From Rhodobacter calidifons (GTDB lineage: Bacteria > Pseudomonadota > Alphaproteobacteria > Rhodobacterales > Rhodobacteraceae): a stretch of 64,000 bases of DNA. Numbering within the stretch: the first letter of the stretch is position 1; each line of letters starts with the position of its first letter. Positions 26,977 through 36,994 of this stretch are shown piece by piece. Location of the stretch: the NCBI RefSeq assembly GCF_011174775.1, contig NZ_JAANHS010000004.1:186001-250000 (forward strand), given 5' to 3'. The notes under the pieces were generated by a model. That model worked only from the letters and a program-made list of their open reading frames with translations, was not told the DNA's origin and did no database searches. A program made the translations under genes and the position numbers.

Positions 26977-28548
26977 ATGGGCGATCTGGCGATGATCCTG
27001 GGCATGGTTCTTGCGGCCTTTCTGGTTGCCCTTTCCGCCCTCGTGCTGATGCAGGCCTGGCTTGACCGGCACCCGGCGCGCGTCGCCAGCATCTTCGACC
27101 TGGCCCCGTCGCAGGTTGCCTTCCTTTTTGACGGCGAGCGGCTGATCGACGCCTCGCCCGCCGCCCGGTCCCTGTTGCCGGAAGGCGAGGATACGCGAGC
27201 ATGGGGCAGGTTGATGGCGCGCTTTGGCCCGGATTTTCCCGGCCTGGCCGAGCGGCTGGCCAGCCTGCCGCGCAGTGGCCAGATCCGGATCGCCTCGCTG
27301 CCGACCACGGCCCCGCCGCTGGTCCTGAAGGCCGAGCTGCGCTCCGGCCTTCTGCATCTGGCGCTGGAGGCCGGCCAGACCGAAGCGTCGCCACATCAGC
27401 GGCCGGGCCAGAACGACGCGGCCACGGCGGCCGCGCTTCAGCAAGAGGTGCAGGCCCAGCGCGCAATCCTGTCGCGGGCGCCGGTTCTGATGTGGAAGGA
27501 GGCGGCCGACGGCGCGGTGATCTGGGCCAACCACGGTTACCTGATCCGCGCGGTCGAGCTGCTGCCGGACGGCGAGGATCTGTCCTGGCCCTTGCCGAAG
27601 CTGTTCGACACGGCAGCCGGCAGTTCGACCCGGTTGAAGTTGCAGATGCCCAGCGGCCCGGAATGGTTCGACCTGGTACGGCTGCCTGCTGGCGAGGAAC
27701 GGCTGTGCTATGCGATGGCGGCCGACAAGGCGGTGCAGGCCGAGACCGCCCTGCGCGAGTTCATGCAGACCCTGACCAAGACCTTCGCCGACCTGCCGAT
27801 CGGGCTGGCCATTTTCGACCGCTCACGCTGCCTTCAGATGTTCAACCCGGCCCTGACCGACCTGACAACGCTGCCGCCGGAAATGCTCATCGCCCGGCCC
27901 TCGCTGAACGCCTTCCTCGATGCGATGCGCGCCCGGTCGATGATCCCCGAGCCGCGCGACTATCGCAGCTGGCGCAAGCAGCTGGCGCGACTCGAGGAGG
28001 AGGCCAGCATGGGCATCTTCGAGGAAACCTGGAGCCTGCCGGGCGGCCAGACCTACCGCGTCATCGGCCGACCGCATCCGAACGGCGCGCTTGCCTTCAT
28101 GTTCGAGGACATCTCGACCGAGATGACGCAGACGCGCCGGTATCGGGCCGACCTGGAGCTGGGCCAGTCGGTGATCGACGCCGTGGAAGACGGGGTTGCG
28201 GTGTTCTCGCAGGGGGGGCAGCTGGTGATGTCCAACGCGGCCTATGCCCAGCTCTGGCAACACGATCCGCAGGTGCTTCTGTCCGAGGCCAGCATCACCA
28301 CGCTGTCCGACTGGTGGCGCGACCATTCCGCGCCGACGCTGCTGTGGGACGACGCCACCGATTTCGTGACCAGCGCCGGGGACCGGACGCCCTGGGAGGG
28401 CGATGTGCGCCTGCTGGACGGGCGGCTGATCTCGTGCCGTTTCCGGCCGCTGACCGGCGGCGCGACGCTGATCACCTTCCGCCACCAGGTCGCGGCGCCA
28501 TTGACCGCGGTTTCCGACAGCCGACTGCGCGAAGAGCTGATGGCCTGA
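26977..28548 (+). CDS. Membrane-anchored PAS-domain protein without kinase domain
   Basis: The 523-residue protein has one N-terminal membrane helix (about residues 5-26) and then PAS-like modules: one around 45-110, one around 160-250 (LMWKEAADGAVIWANHGYL), one around 265-380 (LPIGLAIFDRSRCLQMFNPA) and one around 390-500 (VEDGVAVFSQGGQLVMSN). No histidine kinase, GGDEF, EAL or HTH region is visible; it ends shortly after the last PAS. Start ATG 26977, with CAGGAG upstream at loose spacing. It may be a sensor or scaffold for a partner kinase. The CtrA box hints at cell-cycle/motility control. Confidence 0.75.
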   Translation: MGDLAMILGMVLAAFLVALSALVLMQAWLDRHPARVASIFDLAPSQVAFLFDGERLIDASPAARSLLPEGEDTRAWGRLMARFGPDFPGLAERLASLPRSGQIRIASLPTTAPPLVLKAELRSGLLHLALEAGQTEASPHQRPGQNDAATAAALQQEVQAQRAILSRAPVLMWKEAADGAVIWANHGYLIRAVELLPDGEDLSWPLPKLFDTAAGSSTRLKLQMPSGPEWFDLVRLPAGEERLCYAMAADKAVQAETALREFMQTLTKTFADLPIGLAIFDRSRCLQMFNPALTDLTTLPPEMLIARPSLNAFLDAMRARSMIPEPRDYRSWRKQLARLEEEASMGIFEETWSLPGGQTYRVIGRPHPNGALAFMFEDISTEMTQTRRYRADLELGQSVIDAVEDGVAVFSQGGQLVMSNAAYAQLWQHDPQVLLSEASITTLSDWWRDHSAPTLLWDDATDFVTSAGDRTPWEGDVRLLDGRLISCRFRPLTGGATLITFRHQVAAPLTAVSDSRLREELMA

Positions 28549-28585
28549 GCCTTGCGGCGGCGGGCGGGACCGCTAAAGTCGCGCC

Positions 28586-29056
28586 ATGTCCGCCGACACC
28601 GCCCCAGAACTGACCTTGGCCTTGCCCGATGCCGCCGCGACCGAGGCGCTTGGCCAAAGGCTGGCCGCGCTGTTGCAACCCGGCGACGTGGTGCTTCTGG
28701 AAGGCCCGATCGGCGCGGGGAAAAGCTGCCTCGCCCGTGCGCTGATCCGTGCCCGCATCGGCGAAGCCGAGGAGGTTCCCTCGCCCACCTTCACGCTGGT
28801 GCAGGTCTATCAGGACGCGGCGGGCGAGATCTGGCATGCCGATCTCTACCGCCTGACGCATCCGGACGAGGTCTGGGAACTGGGTCTGGATCAGGCCTTC
28901 GAGACGGCGGTCTGTCTGGTGGAATGGCCCGACCGGCTGGGCAGCCACCGTCCGGACGGGGCACTGACGATCCGGCTGGAGCCGCTGGGCGAAGGCCGCC
29001 GCGCCGTTTTCGGCGGCGGGCGTGCCGGTCTGGCCGGGGCGCTGCTGGATGGCTGA
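28586..29056 (+). CDS. tsaE: tRNA threonylcarbamoyladenosine biosynthesis ATPase TsaE
   Basis: A 156-residue P-loop protein, Walker A LEGPIGAGKSCLARALIR, then PSPTFTLVQVY and HADLYRL typical of TsaE (YjeE). It works with TsaB and TsaD in making t6A37 on ANN-decoding tRNAs. Its stop overlaps the next start in ATGGCTGA, implying coupled translation. In many alphaproteobacteria tsaE is followed by the phosphotransferase and nucleotidyltransferase genes seen here. Confidence 0.95.
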   Translation: MSADTAPELTLALPDAAATEALGQRLAALLQPGDVVLLEGPIGAGKSCLARALIRARIGEAEEVPSPTFTLVQVYQDAAGEIWHADLYRLTHPDEVWELGLDQAFETAVCLVEWPDRLGSHRPDGALTIRLEPLGEGRRAVFGGGRAGLAGALLDG

Positions 29057-30065
29057 CCGCGCTGCCGAACTGACGGCCTTCCTGCAACAGGCCGGCTGGG
29101 GCGCGGCCGAGCATCTGCATCTGGCAGGCGACGCGTCGGACCGGCGCTACACGCGGCTGCGGCTTGGCGCGGCGACCGCGGTCCTGATGGACAATCCACC
29201 CGGCGGTGTGGACGATCCGGTGGCCTTTTCTGCCATGGCCCGGCATCTCTGCGGACTTGGCCTTTCGGCGCCGCAGGTGCTGGCCGAGGATCTGCCGCGC
29301 GGCATCCTGCTGCTGGAAGACCTGGGCGACGACCTCTTCGCCCGCCTGATCGCCGCCGAGCCGTCCCGCGAAGCCGTCCTTTATGCCGCGGCGGTGGATG
29401 TGCTGGTGCATCTGCAATCCGCGCCGCCGCCCGTGGGCCTGCCCGACCTTTCGGCCGCCGACTTGGCGCAGGCCGCCGCCTTCGCGCTGGACTGGTACGC
29501 CCGCGCGGCAACCGGCGTCGGCCCTGACCCCCGGCAGTTCCTCGACGCGCTGACCCTTGTGCTGCGGGCCCATGCCGACGGCCCGCGCGTGCTGATCCTG
29601 CGCGACTTCCATGCCGAGAACCTGATATGGCTGCCGGGCCGCGCCGGCCTCGCGCGGGTGGGGCTGCTGGATTTCCAGCTCGGCCAACTCGGCCAGCCTG
29701 GCTATGACCTGGTCTCGCTGTTGCAGGACGCGCGGCGGGATGTCGGGCCAGGGACGGAAGCCGCGATGATCTCGCGCTTTGTTGCGGTCACGGGCGCGGA
29801 TCCTGAGGCCTTTGCGGCCCAGTATGCCGCATTGGGGGCGCAGCGGGCGCTGCGCATCCTGGGGGTCTTCGTGCGGCTGGCACTGGTCGCGGGCAAACCG
29901 GGCTATCTGCCGCTGATCCCGCGCGTCTGGGGCCAGTTGCAGCGGAACCTCGCGCATCCCGCCCTGGCCGATCTGCGCGCCGTCTGCGACCGGCTTCTGC
30001 CGCCGCCCACGCCCGAAACCCTGCACAGGATCCGCGCCGCATGTCCGCCTATCCCTTCCCGCTGA
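29049..30065 (+). CDS. amgK: Anomeric sugar kinase AmgK (MurNAc/GlcNAc kinase)
   Basis: A 338-residue aminoglycoside-phosphotransferase-fold kinase. GDASDRRYTRL near residue 32, catalytic loop LILRDFHAENLIWLPG and metal-site LLDFQLGQLG are visible. With MurU downstream it phosphorylates MurNAc at C1 in peptidoglycan recycling, a route that bypasses de novo UDP-MurNAc synthesis. ATG 29049 overlaps the tsaE stop by eight bases (ATGGCTGA). Confidence 0.88.
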   Translation: MADRAAELTAFLQQAGWGAAEHLHLAGDASDRRYTRLRLGAATAVLMDNPPGGVDDPVAFSAMARHLCGLGLSAPQVLAEDLPRGILLLEDLGDDLFARLIAAEPSREAVLYAAAVDVLVHLQSAPPPVGLPDLSAADLAQAAAFALDWYARAATGVGPDPRQFLDALTLVLRAHADGPRVLILRDFHAENLIWLPGRAGLARVGLLDFQLGQLGQPGYDLVSLLQDARRDVGPGTEAAMISRFVAVTGADPEAFAAQYAALGAQRALRILGVFVRLALVAGKPGYLPLIPRVWGQLQRNLAHPALADLRAVCDRLLPPPTPETLHRIRAACPPIPSR

Positions 30066-30745
30066 TGCTGTTCGCCGCGGGCTTCGGCACCCGGATGGGG
30101 GCGCTGACCGCCGACCGGCCGAAGCCGCTGATCCCGGTCGCGGGCCGCGCGCTGATCGACCATGCGCTTGATCTGGCAGAAGGGGCTGGCGTCGATCGTA
30201 TCGTCATCAACACCCATTACCGGGCCGAGCAGATGGCGGCCCATCTTGCCGGGCGCGGCGTGGCGATCAGCCACGAGGCCGGGCGGATCCTGGAAACCGG
30301 GGGCGGGCTGAAGGCCGCCTTGCCGCTTCTGGGCGCGGGGCCGGTGGCGGTGCTGAACAGCGACGGGATCTGGACCGGGCCGAACCCGCTGACAACGCTT
30401 GTCGCCGCCTGGGACGGCAGCCGGATGGAGGCGCTGCTCTTGCTGCTGCCAGTTGAGCGGGCGCGCGCCCATGGGTCGAAGGGGGACTTCCGGCTGGATG
30501 CGGAGGGCCGGCTGTCGCGCGGGCAGGGGGGTGAGGATCACGTCTATATCGGCGCGCAGATCCTGAGCCCCGACCGGATCCGGGCAATGCCCGACGAGGT
30601 CTTTTCCCTGAACCGGCCCTGGGATGCGATGATTGCCGCCGGTACCGCCTTCGGAGTCCTGCATCCCGGCGACTGGTGCGATGTCGGCCATCCCGCCGGT
30701 ATTGCCGAGGCCGAGGCCCTGCTGCAAGCTGCGCGCCATGGCTGA
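30041..30745 (+). CDS. murU: N-acetylmuramate 1-phosphate uridylyltransferase MurU
   Basis: A 234-residue nucleotidyltransferase with signature LFAAGFGTRMGALTADRPKP near the start, the family Asp in VLNSDGIW and the C-terminal DVGHPAGIAEAEAL. It activates MurNAc-1-P to UDP-MurNAc. It overlaps amgK by 25 bases and addB by eight (again ATGGCTGA), which supports AmgK-MurU acting together and makes a generic sugar-phosphate role less likely. Confidence 0.9.
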   Translation: MSAYPFPLMLFAAGFGTRMGALTADRPKPLIPVAGRALIDHALDLAEGAGVDRIVINTHYRAEQMAAHLAGRGVAISHEAGRILETGGGLKAALPLLGAGPVAVLNSDGIWTGPNPLTTLVAAWDGSRMEALLLLLPVERARAHGSKGDFRLDAEGRLSRGQGGEDHVYIGAQILSPDRIRAMPDEVFSLNRPWDAMIAAGTAFGVLHPGDWCDVGHPAGIAEAEALLQAARHG

Positions 30746-33635
30746 CCGCCCGCCCATCTTCGCCCTGCCGCCTGGCGCCGACTTCCCTGCCGAACTGGTG
30801 GCGGGGTTGCGGCAGCGCCTGTCCGGCCAGCCGCCCGAGGTCATGGCGAAGGTCACGCTGATCCTGAACACCCAGCGCATGCGGCGCCGGGTGACCGAGT
30901 GCCTTGTGACCCAAGGCGCAGTGTTCCTGCCGCGCCTCATGCTGGTGACGGAAGCTGCGCTGCTTTCCGACCTGCCCTTGCCGCGCCCGATCTCGCCCCT
31001 GCGGCGTCGGCTGGTGCTGTCGGTGCTTCTGGACCGTCTGCTGGCAACGGAAACGACGCATTTTCCGCGCGCGGCCCTCTATGACCTGGCCGACAGCCTG
31101 GCCGGGCTGATCGCCGAGATGCAGGGCGAAGGCGTCCCGCCCCAGCGTGTCGCCGCGCTGGATGTGGCGAACCATTCCGCCCATTGGGCACGAACGCAGG
31201 CCTTTCTGGGCATCGTGACCGAGGCCCTTGCGGCGGACGCTCCCGATGCCGAAACCAACCTGCGCCGCGCGGTCGAGGGCCTGCCCGAAACCTGGGCCCG
31301 GCGTCCTCTGCCGGGTCCGGTGATCCTGGCGGGCTCTACCGGGTCGCGCGGGACGACGGCGCTGTTGATGCAGGCCGTTGCCGGACATCCGCAGGGGGCC
31401 ATCGTCCTGCCCGGCCACGACTTCGACCTGCCCCACGAAGTCTGGGCGGGCATGGACGACGCGCTGACGGCCGAGGACCACCCGCAGTTCCGCACCCGCC
31501 GACTGATGGACCTCTTGGGCTTCGGGCCGCAGGATGTGCAGCCCTGGACCACGACACCGGCCCCGGATCCGGCGCGCAACCGGCTGATCTCGCTGGCCCT
31601 GCGCCCGGCGCCGGTCACCGACCAGTGGTTGTCCGAGGGGCCGAAGCTGGCCGACCTTCTGACCGCGACCGAAGGCCTGACGCTGGTCGAGGCGCCGACG
31701 CCGCGGGCCGAGGCCATGGCGATCGCCCTGATCCTGCGCGAGGCCGCCGAGGCGGGAAGGCGTGCCGCGCTGATCTCGCCCGACCGCAACCTGACGCGGC
31801 GCGTCACGGCGGCACTGGACCGCTGGGGTATCCGACCCGACGATTCCGCCGGCCGGCCACTGGCCCTGTCGGCGCCGGGGCGGATGCTGCGGCAGGTCGC
31901 GGCGCTGTTCGGCCAGCGCCTGACGGCGGATGCCCTGCTGGCGCTTCTGAAGCACCCGCTGGCCTTTTCCGGCGCCGACCGCGGGCAGCACCTGATCCTG
32001 ACACGAGAGTTCGAGCTGCATATCCGTCGCAATGGCCCGGCTTTTCCCACCGCCGAAAGTGTCCGCAACTGGGCCAAGGGGGCGCGTCTTGACCGGGCAG
32101 AGACATGGGCCGGAATCGTGGCGGACGTCCTTTGCGACCAGGAGGTCCAGGAACGCCTGCCCCTGACCGCGTTTGTCGCCCGGCACCTGAGCCTGACCGA
32201 ACGGCTGGCCGCAGGTTTCGACGCGGCGGGGGCTGGGGCGCTGTGGCTGAAGGAGGCGGGAGAAAAGGCGTTCGCGGTGATGCGCGAGCTTCAGGCCGAG
32301 GCCCAGGCGGCAGGCGACCTGACATCGGCCGACTATGCGGGGCTGATCCTGGGCCTTCTGAACCGCGAGGACGTGCGCGAAAGCGAGGGGCTGCATCCCG
32401 GCATCATGATCTGGGGCACGTTGGAGGCGCGGGCGCAGGGGGCGGAGCTGGTGATCCTGGGCGGGTTGAATGACGGCACATGGCCCGCGCAGCCGCCGGC
32501 CGACCCCTGGCTGAACCGCGCGATGCGCAAGGAGGTAGGGCTTCTGCTGCCCGAACGCCAGATCGGCCTGTCGGCGCATGACTGGCAGCAGGCGGTGGCC
32601 GCGCCGCGCGTCGTCCTCAGCCGGGCCAGACGCGGAGCCGAGGCGGAAACCGTGCCCTCGCGCTGGCTGAACCGGATGGTGAACCTGCTGGCTGGCCTGC
32701 CCGATCAGCGCGGTCCCGAGGCGCTGGCCGCGATGCGCGACCGCGGCGCGGGCTGGCTGCGCCTTGCCCAGGCCTTCGACACCGCTCCGCCTGTGGAGCC
32801 GGCCCGGCGCCCGTCGCCGCGTCCTCCGGTTCCGGTCCGCCCGCGTCAGCTGTCGGTGACGCAGATCAAGACCCTGATCCGCGACCCCTATGCGATCTAC
32901 GCCTGCCATGTGCTGAAACTGCAACCGCTGGACCCGCTGCGCCCCGAAGCCGACCCCCGCCTGCGCGGCACGGTGCTGCACGAGATCCTGGAGCGCTTCC
33001 TGAAACAGGGCGGAGGCGACCGCCAGACGTTTCTGGCTCTTGCCGAGACGGTGCTGGCGGACCGGGTCGCCTGGCCTCTGGCCCGGACGATCTGGCTTTC
33101 CCGTCTGGCCAAGGCGGCGGATGCCTTCCTTGACTACTCGTCCCGGACCGGTGGCGTGCCGGTGCTTCTGGAGGAAAAGGGCGCGCTGCGCCTGCCGGGG
33201 CTGGACTTCACCCTGACCGGCAAGCCCGACCGGATCGACCGGCTGGCGGACGGGCGGCTGATGCTGATCGACTACAAGACCGGCGCTCCGCCTTCGCCCA
33301 GGCAGCAGGAGCATTTCGACAAGCAGCTTCTGCTGCTGGCCGCCATGGCAGAAGGCGGCGCCTTCCGGGGCCTTGACCCGGCCGAGGTTGCCCGTGTCGC
33401 CTATGTCGGACTGAAGGCGCAGTTGATGGTCGAGGAAATCACCCTGGAACCCGGCCAGGTGGCCGATGTCTGGAAACGCTTCGGCGCGCTGATGGCCAGC
33501 TATGCCCGCCCAGGCCAGGGCTACACCGCCCGTCGAGCCCTGGAAAAGGCGGCCGACCCCGGCGACTACGACCATCTGTCCCGCTATGGCGAATGGGAGA
33601 TGACCGACGACCCCGTGCCCGAGGCTGTGGAATGA
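30738..33635 (+). CDS. addB: Double-strand break repair protein AddB
   Basis: The 965-residue partner of AddA in the alphaproteobacterial AddAB helicase-nuclease. The N-terminal part has a degenerate helicase layout (ILNTQRMRRRVTE); the C-terminal PD-(D/E)XK nuclease shows LRGTVLHEILERF and LIDYKTGAPPS. ATG 30738 overlaps murU; an upstream in-frame start would run inside murU. AddAB processes DNA ends and loads RecA. It overlaps addA in ATGA. Confidence 0.95.
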   Translation: MADRPPIFALPPGADFPAELVAGLRQRLSGQPPEVMAKVTLILNTQRMRRRVTECLVTQGAVFLPRLMLVTEAALLSDLPLPRPISPLRRRLVLSVLLDRLLATETTHFPRAALYDLADSLAGLIAEMQGEGVPPQRVAALDVANHSAHWARTQAFLGIVTEALAADAPDAETNLRRAVEGLPETWARRPLPGPVILAGSTGSRGTTALLMQAVAGHPQGAIVLPGHDFDLPHEVWAGMDDALTAEDHPQFRTRRLMDLLGFGPQDVQPWTTTPAPDPARNRLISLALRPAPVTDQWLSEGPKLADLLTATEGLTLVEAPTPRAEAMAIALILREAAEAGRRAALISPDRNLTRRVTAALDRWGIRPDDSAGRPLALSAPGRMLRQVAALFGQRLTADALLALLKHPLAFSGADRGQHLILTREFELHIRRNGPAFPTAESVRNWAKGARLDRAETWAGIVADVLCDQEVQERLPLTAFVARHLSLTERLAAGFDAAGAGALWLKEAGEKAFAVMRELQAEAQAAGDLTSADYAGLILGLLNREDVRESEGLHPGIMIWGTLEARAQGAELVILGGLNDGTWPAQPPADPWLNRAMRKEVGLLLPERQIGLSAHDWQQAVAAPRVVLSRARRGAEAETVPSRWLNRMVNLLAGLPDQRGPEALAAMRDRGAGWLRLAQAFDTAPPVEPARRPSPRPPVPVRPRQLSVTQIKTLIRDPYAIYACHVLKLQPLDPLRPEADPRLRGTVLHEILERFLKQGGGDRQTFLALAETVLADRVAWPLARTIWLSRLAKAADAFLDYSSRTGGVPVLLEEKGALRLPGLDFTLTGKPDRIDRLADGRLMLIDYKTGAPPSPRQQEHFDKQLLLLAAMAEGGAFRGLDPAEVARVAYVGLKAQLMVEEITLEPGQVADVWKRFGALMASYARPGQGYTARRALEKAADPGDYDHLSRYGEWEMTDDPVPEAVE

Positions 33636-36600
33636 CCGAAGCCTTCGCCCGCCAGATCGCTGCCGCCAACCCGCGGCGCAACACCTGGCTGTCGGCCAAT
33701 GCCGGTTCGGGCAAGACAAGGGTGCTGACCGACCGGGTGGCGCGGCTTCTGCTGAACGGGGTCGATCCGCAGCGCATCCTTTGCCTGACCTACACCAAGG
33801 CCGCCGCGACCGAGATGCAGAACCGGCTGTTCGAACGGCTGGGCGAATGGGCGATGCGGCCCGAAGCCGCGTTGCTGAAGAATCTGTCCGACCTGGGCGA
33901 AGGCGACCTGACCCCCGAACGTCTGGCGCGGGCCCGGCAGCTGTTCGCCCGCGCGATCGAAACGCCGGGCGGGCTGCGCATCCAGACCATCCACAGCTTC
34001 TGTGCCAGCCTCTTGCGCCGCTTTCCGCTGGAGGCCGGCGTCTCTCCGGGCTTTGTCGAGATGGAGGATCGCGCCGGGCGGCTGATGCGGGCCGAGATCG
34101 TCGAGGAAATGGCCGACGGTCCGCAGGCCCATGTCGTGCGGCGCTTGTCCGAGATCCAGGCCGACGAGGACTTCGGCAGTCTGGTCGAGGCCATCGTCTC
34201 CCGGCGCGCGCATTTCGATCCGCCGCTGGACCGACCCGGGGTGCTGCGCCTGTTCGGCCTGCCCGAGGGGGTGGACGACCGCCATCTTCTGTCGCTGGCG
34301 TTCAACGGGTCCGAGGACTGGCTGATCGCGCGAACCCTGCCTCTGTTCCGGCAGGGCAGCCAGACCATGCAGGACCTTGCCGCGGTGCTGGCCGCGCATG
34401 ACTGGCAGGCGCCGACGAAGGCAGCGCTTGAGGCGCTTTATGGAGCGCTGCTGAAGAAGGACGGCCAGCCGAACTTCGCCAAGGTGCCGACGGTGAAGGT
34501 CCGCACGGCCATGGGCGACATGCAGCATGACTTCGACGATTTCATGCAGCGTGTCGCAAATGCGCGGGATGCCGAGAAGGCGGTCGCGGCGGCGGAACGG
34601 ACGCTTGCGCTGCATGATTTCGCCGGTGTCTTCCTGAAGGAATATGCCGCGCGCAAGGCCGCGCGCGGCCTTCTGGACTTCGACGACCTGATCCGCCGCG
34701 CGCTGCAGCTTCTGAAGGATCCCTCGCTGGCGGCCTGGGTGCTGTATCGGCTGGATGGCGGGCTGGATCACATCCTGGTGGACGAGGCGCAGGATACCAG
34801 CCCCGACCAGTGGCAGCTGATCGAGGAACTGGCGGCGGAGCTGATCTCGGGCGAGGGATCGGCGACGCGGGACCGGACGCTGTTCGTCGTGGGCGACAAG
34901 AAGCAGTCGATCTATTCCTTCCAGGGCGCCGATGTCGCGGCCTTTGACCGGATGCGCAAACATTTCGGCGCGCGGCTGGCCGGGGGGGCCGGGCTGGACG
35001 ACCGCGTACTGGAACATTCCTTCCGGTCTTCGCCCGCGATCCTGAACGTGGTCGATGCCACCTTCACACCGGCGGAACAGGTCGCACTGGGCGGGGCGTC
35101 GCACCACATCGCCATCAGCCCGAACCTGGCCGGCCGGGTCGATGTCTGGCCGGTGCTGGAGAAGGCCGAAACCCCTGTACCCGGCCCCTGGGACGAACCG
35201 CTGGACATGCGCCACCCCGAGGACGCGCAGATCGTGCTGGCACAGCGGATCGCGCGCTGGATCAAGGAACAGCTGGACCAGGGCACGCAGATCCCGCAGG
35301 CCGCCCGCCTGGGCGGGCCGAGCGAACGCCCGGTGCGGCCCGGCGATTTCCTGATCCTCGTGCAGCGCCGGACCGGCGTCTTCCACGACATCATCCGCGC
35401 TTGCAAGGCGGCCGGTCTGCCCATCGCCGGGGCCGACCGCCTGCGGCTGGGCGGCGTGCTGGCGGTGCGCGACCTTTCGGCGCTTCTGGCCTTTCTGGAC
35501 ACGCCCGAGGACGACCTGTCGCTGGCCTGCGTGCTGCGCTCGCCGCTGTGCGGCTGGAGCGAGGCCGAGCTGTTCCGACTGGCCCAGCCCCGGCAGGGCT
35601 ATCTGTGGCAGGCCCTGCGTGCGCATCCGGATCATGCCGAAACGCGGGCCTTCCTGGACGACATGCGCGCCCAGGCCGATTTCCTGCGGCCCTATGACCT
35701 GATCGAGCGTGTCCTCAACCGCCACGACGGCCGCCGCAAGCTGGTCTCCCGGCTGGGTCCCGAGGCCGAGGACGGGATCGACGAGCTGCTCAGCCAGGCG
35801 CTGGCATACGAGACGGCCGAAGTCCCCAGCCTGACCGGCTTCCTGACCTGGATGGAAACCGACGATGTCGAGGTCAAGCGCCAGGCCGAGGGTGCCGGAG
35901 ATCTGATCCGGGTGATGACGGTGCACGGCGCCAAGGGTCTGGAAGCAGAGATCGTCATTCTGCCGGAATGTGCGGACTATTCGCCCCCGCAACGGGGACA
36001 GATCGAGGTGCATCCCACCGGCCCCGCGCTGTGGAAGATGAAAGAGGGGGAAAGCCCGGCCCTGCTGACCTCGCTGCGCCAGGATCGCGCCGAGCGCGAG
36101 GCGGCCGAGCGGCTGCGGCTTCTTTATGTCGCGATGACCCGGGCGCGCTGCTGGCTGGTGGCTGCGGGGGCGGGCAAGGTCACGCAGGACACGACCTGGC
36201 ACCGCCTGATCGCCGCCGGGGTCTCCGCGCTGGACCACGAGGAACTGGAGGGCGGCATCCTGCGGCACAGCCACGGTGCCTGGCCTGCCCCCTTGCGTCG
36301 CGACCCACCGCAGGTCGCCCTGCCCGCCTTGCCCGACTGGACCACCCGCCCCGCGGCCGAGCCTTTGCGGCCGGCGCCGGTGCTGTCGCCCTCGGACCTC
36401 GGCGGCCCCAAAGCGCTGCCGGCCGAGTCCGCCCGGGACGCCGAAGGGGCGAAACGTCGCGGCACCGCGCTGCACCTGCTTCTGGAGCGGCTGCCCGGCC
36501 TTGACCCCGCGACCTGGCCCGCCCATGCCGAAGCACTGATCGCCGAACCCGCCCAGTGCCAGGCGGTTCTGGACGAGGCCCGGGCCGTGCTGACCCATCC

Positions 36601-36937
36601 CGACCTTGTGGCCCTGTTCGGCCCCGACAGTCTGGCCGAAGTCGCGGTCGCAGCCCCCTGGCGGGGCCGTATCCTGGCGGGATCGGTCGATCGGCTGATC
36701 CTGTCCGCCGACCGGGCGCTGATCGTCGATTACAAGTCGAACGCGGTGATCCCCGACCGGGCCGAAGCCGTGCCGGAAGGCATCCTGCGTCAGCTGGGCG
36801 CCTATGCCCACATGGTCGGGCAGATCTACTCCGACCGCCGGATCGAGACGGCGATCCTCTGGACCCGGGCCCCGAGCCTGATGCGCGTCGATCCCGAAAT
36901 CGTGAGGCAGGCTCTGGACCGCACCACGATCCCTTGA
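33632..36937 (+). CDS. addA: Double-strand break repair helicase AddA
   Basis: A 1101-residue UvrD-family helicase with C-terminal nuclease. Walker A LSANAGSGKTRVLTDR (residues ~20-35), TYTKAAATEM, the DE-box VDEAQDTSPDQW, GDKKQSIYSFQGA, MTVHGAKGLEAEIV, RLRLLYVAMTRA, then nuclease residues RGTALHLLLERLP and LIVDYKSNAV. The start ATG 33632 lies in the ATGA overlap with addB. It is probably the last gene of the tsaE-to-addA run. Confidence 0.96.
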   Translation: MTEAFARQIAAANPRRNTWLSANAGSGKTRVLTDRVARLLLNGVDPQRILCLTYTKAAATEMQNRLFERLGEWAMRPEAALLKNLSDLGEGDLTPERLARARQLFARAIETPGGLRIQTIHSFCASLLRRFPLEAGVSPGFVEMEDRAGRLMRAEIVEEMADGPQAHVVRRLSEIQADEDFGSLVEAIVSRRAHFDPPLDRPGVLRLFGLPEGVDDRHLLSLAFNGSEDWLIARTLPLFRQGSQTMQDLAAVLAAHDWQAPTKAALEALYGALLKKDGQPNFAKVPTVKVRTAMGDMQHDFDDFMQRVANARDAEKAVAAAERTLALHDFAGVFLKEYAARKAARGLLDFDDLIRRALQLLKDPSLAAWVLYRLDGGLDHILVDEAQDTSPDQWQLIEELAAELISGEGSATRDRTLFVVGDKKQSIYSFQGADVAAFDRMRKHFGARLAGGAGLDDRVLEHSFRSSPAILNVVDATFTPAEQVALGGASHHIAISPNLAGRVDVWPVLEKAETPVPGPWDEPLDMRHPEDAQIVLAQRIARWIKEQLDQGTQIPQAARLGGPSERPVRPGDFLILVQRRTGVFHDIIRACKAAGLPIAGADRLRLGGVLAVRDLSALLAFLDTPEDDLSLACVLRSPLCGWSEAELFRLAQPRQGYLWQALRAHPDHAETRAFLDDMRAQADFLRPYDLIERVLNRHDGRRKLVSRLGPEAEDGIDELLSQALAYETAEVPSLTGFLTWMETDDVEVKRQAEGAGDLIRVMTVHGAKGLEAEIVILPECADYSPPQRGQIEVHPTGPALWKMKEGESPALLTSLRQDRAEREAAERLRLLYVAMTRARCWLVAAGAGKVTQDTTWHRLIAAGVSALDHEELEGGILRHSHGAWPAPLRRDPPQVALPALPDWTTRPAAEPLRPAPVLSPSDLGGPKALPAESARDAEGAKRRGTALHLLLERLPGLDPATWPAHAEALIAEPAQCQAVLDEARAVLTHPDLVALFGPDSLAEVAVAAPWRGRILAGSVDRLILSADRALIVDYKSNAVIPDRAEAVPEGILRQLGAYAHMVGQIYSDRRIETAILWTRAPSLMRVDPEIVRQALDRTTIP

Positions 36938-36994
36938 CCTTCGCTGCCCGCGTCCATACCCTGCTTATCCGATCAATCCCGCAGGAGAACGCTC

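Noticed and set aside
30267-36811. Open frames of over 1000 codons on the - strand
   Set aside because: Antisense shadows of addB and addA; composition is typical of reverse-frame GC artefacts and no motif is seen.
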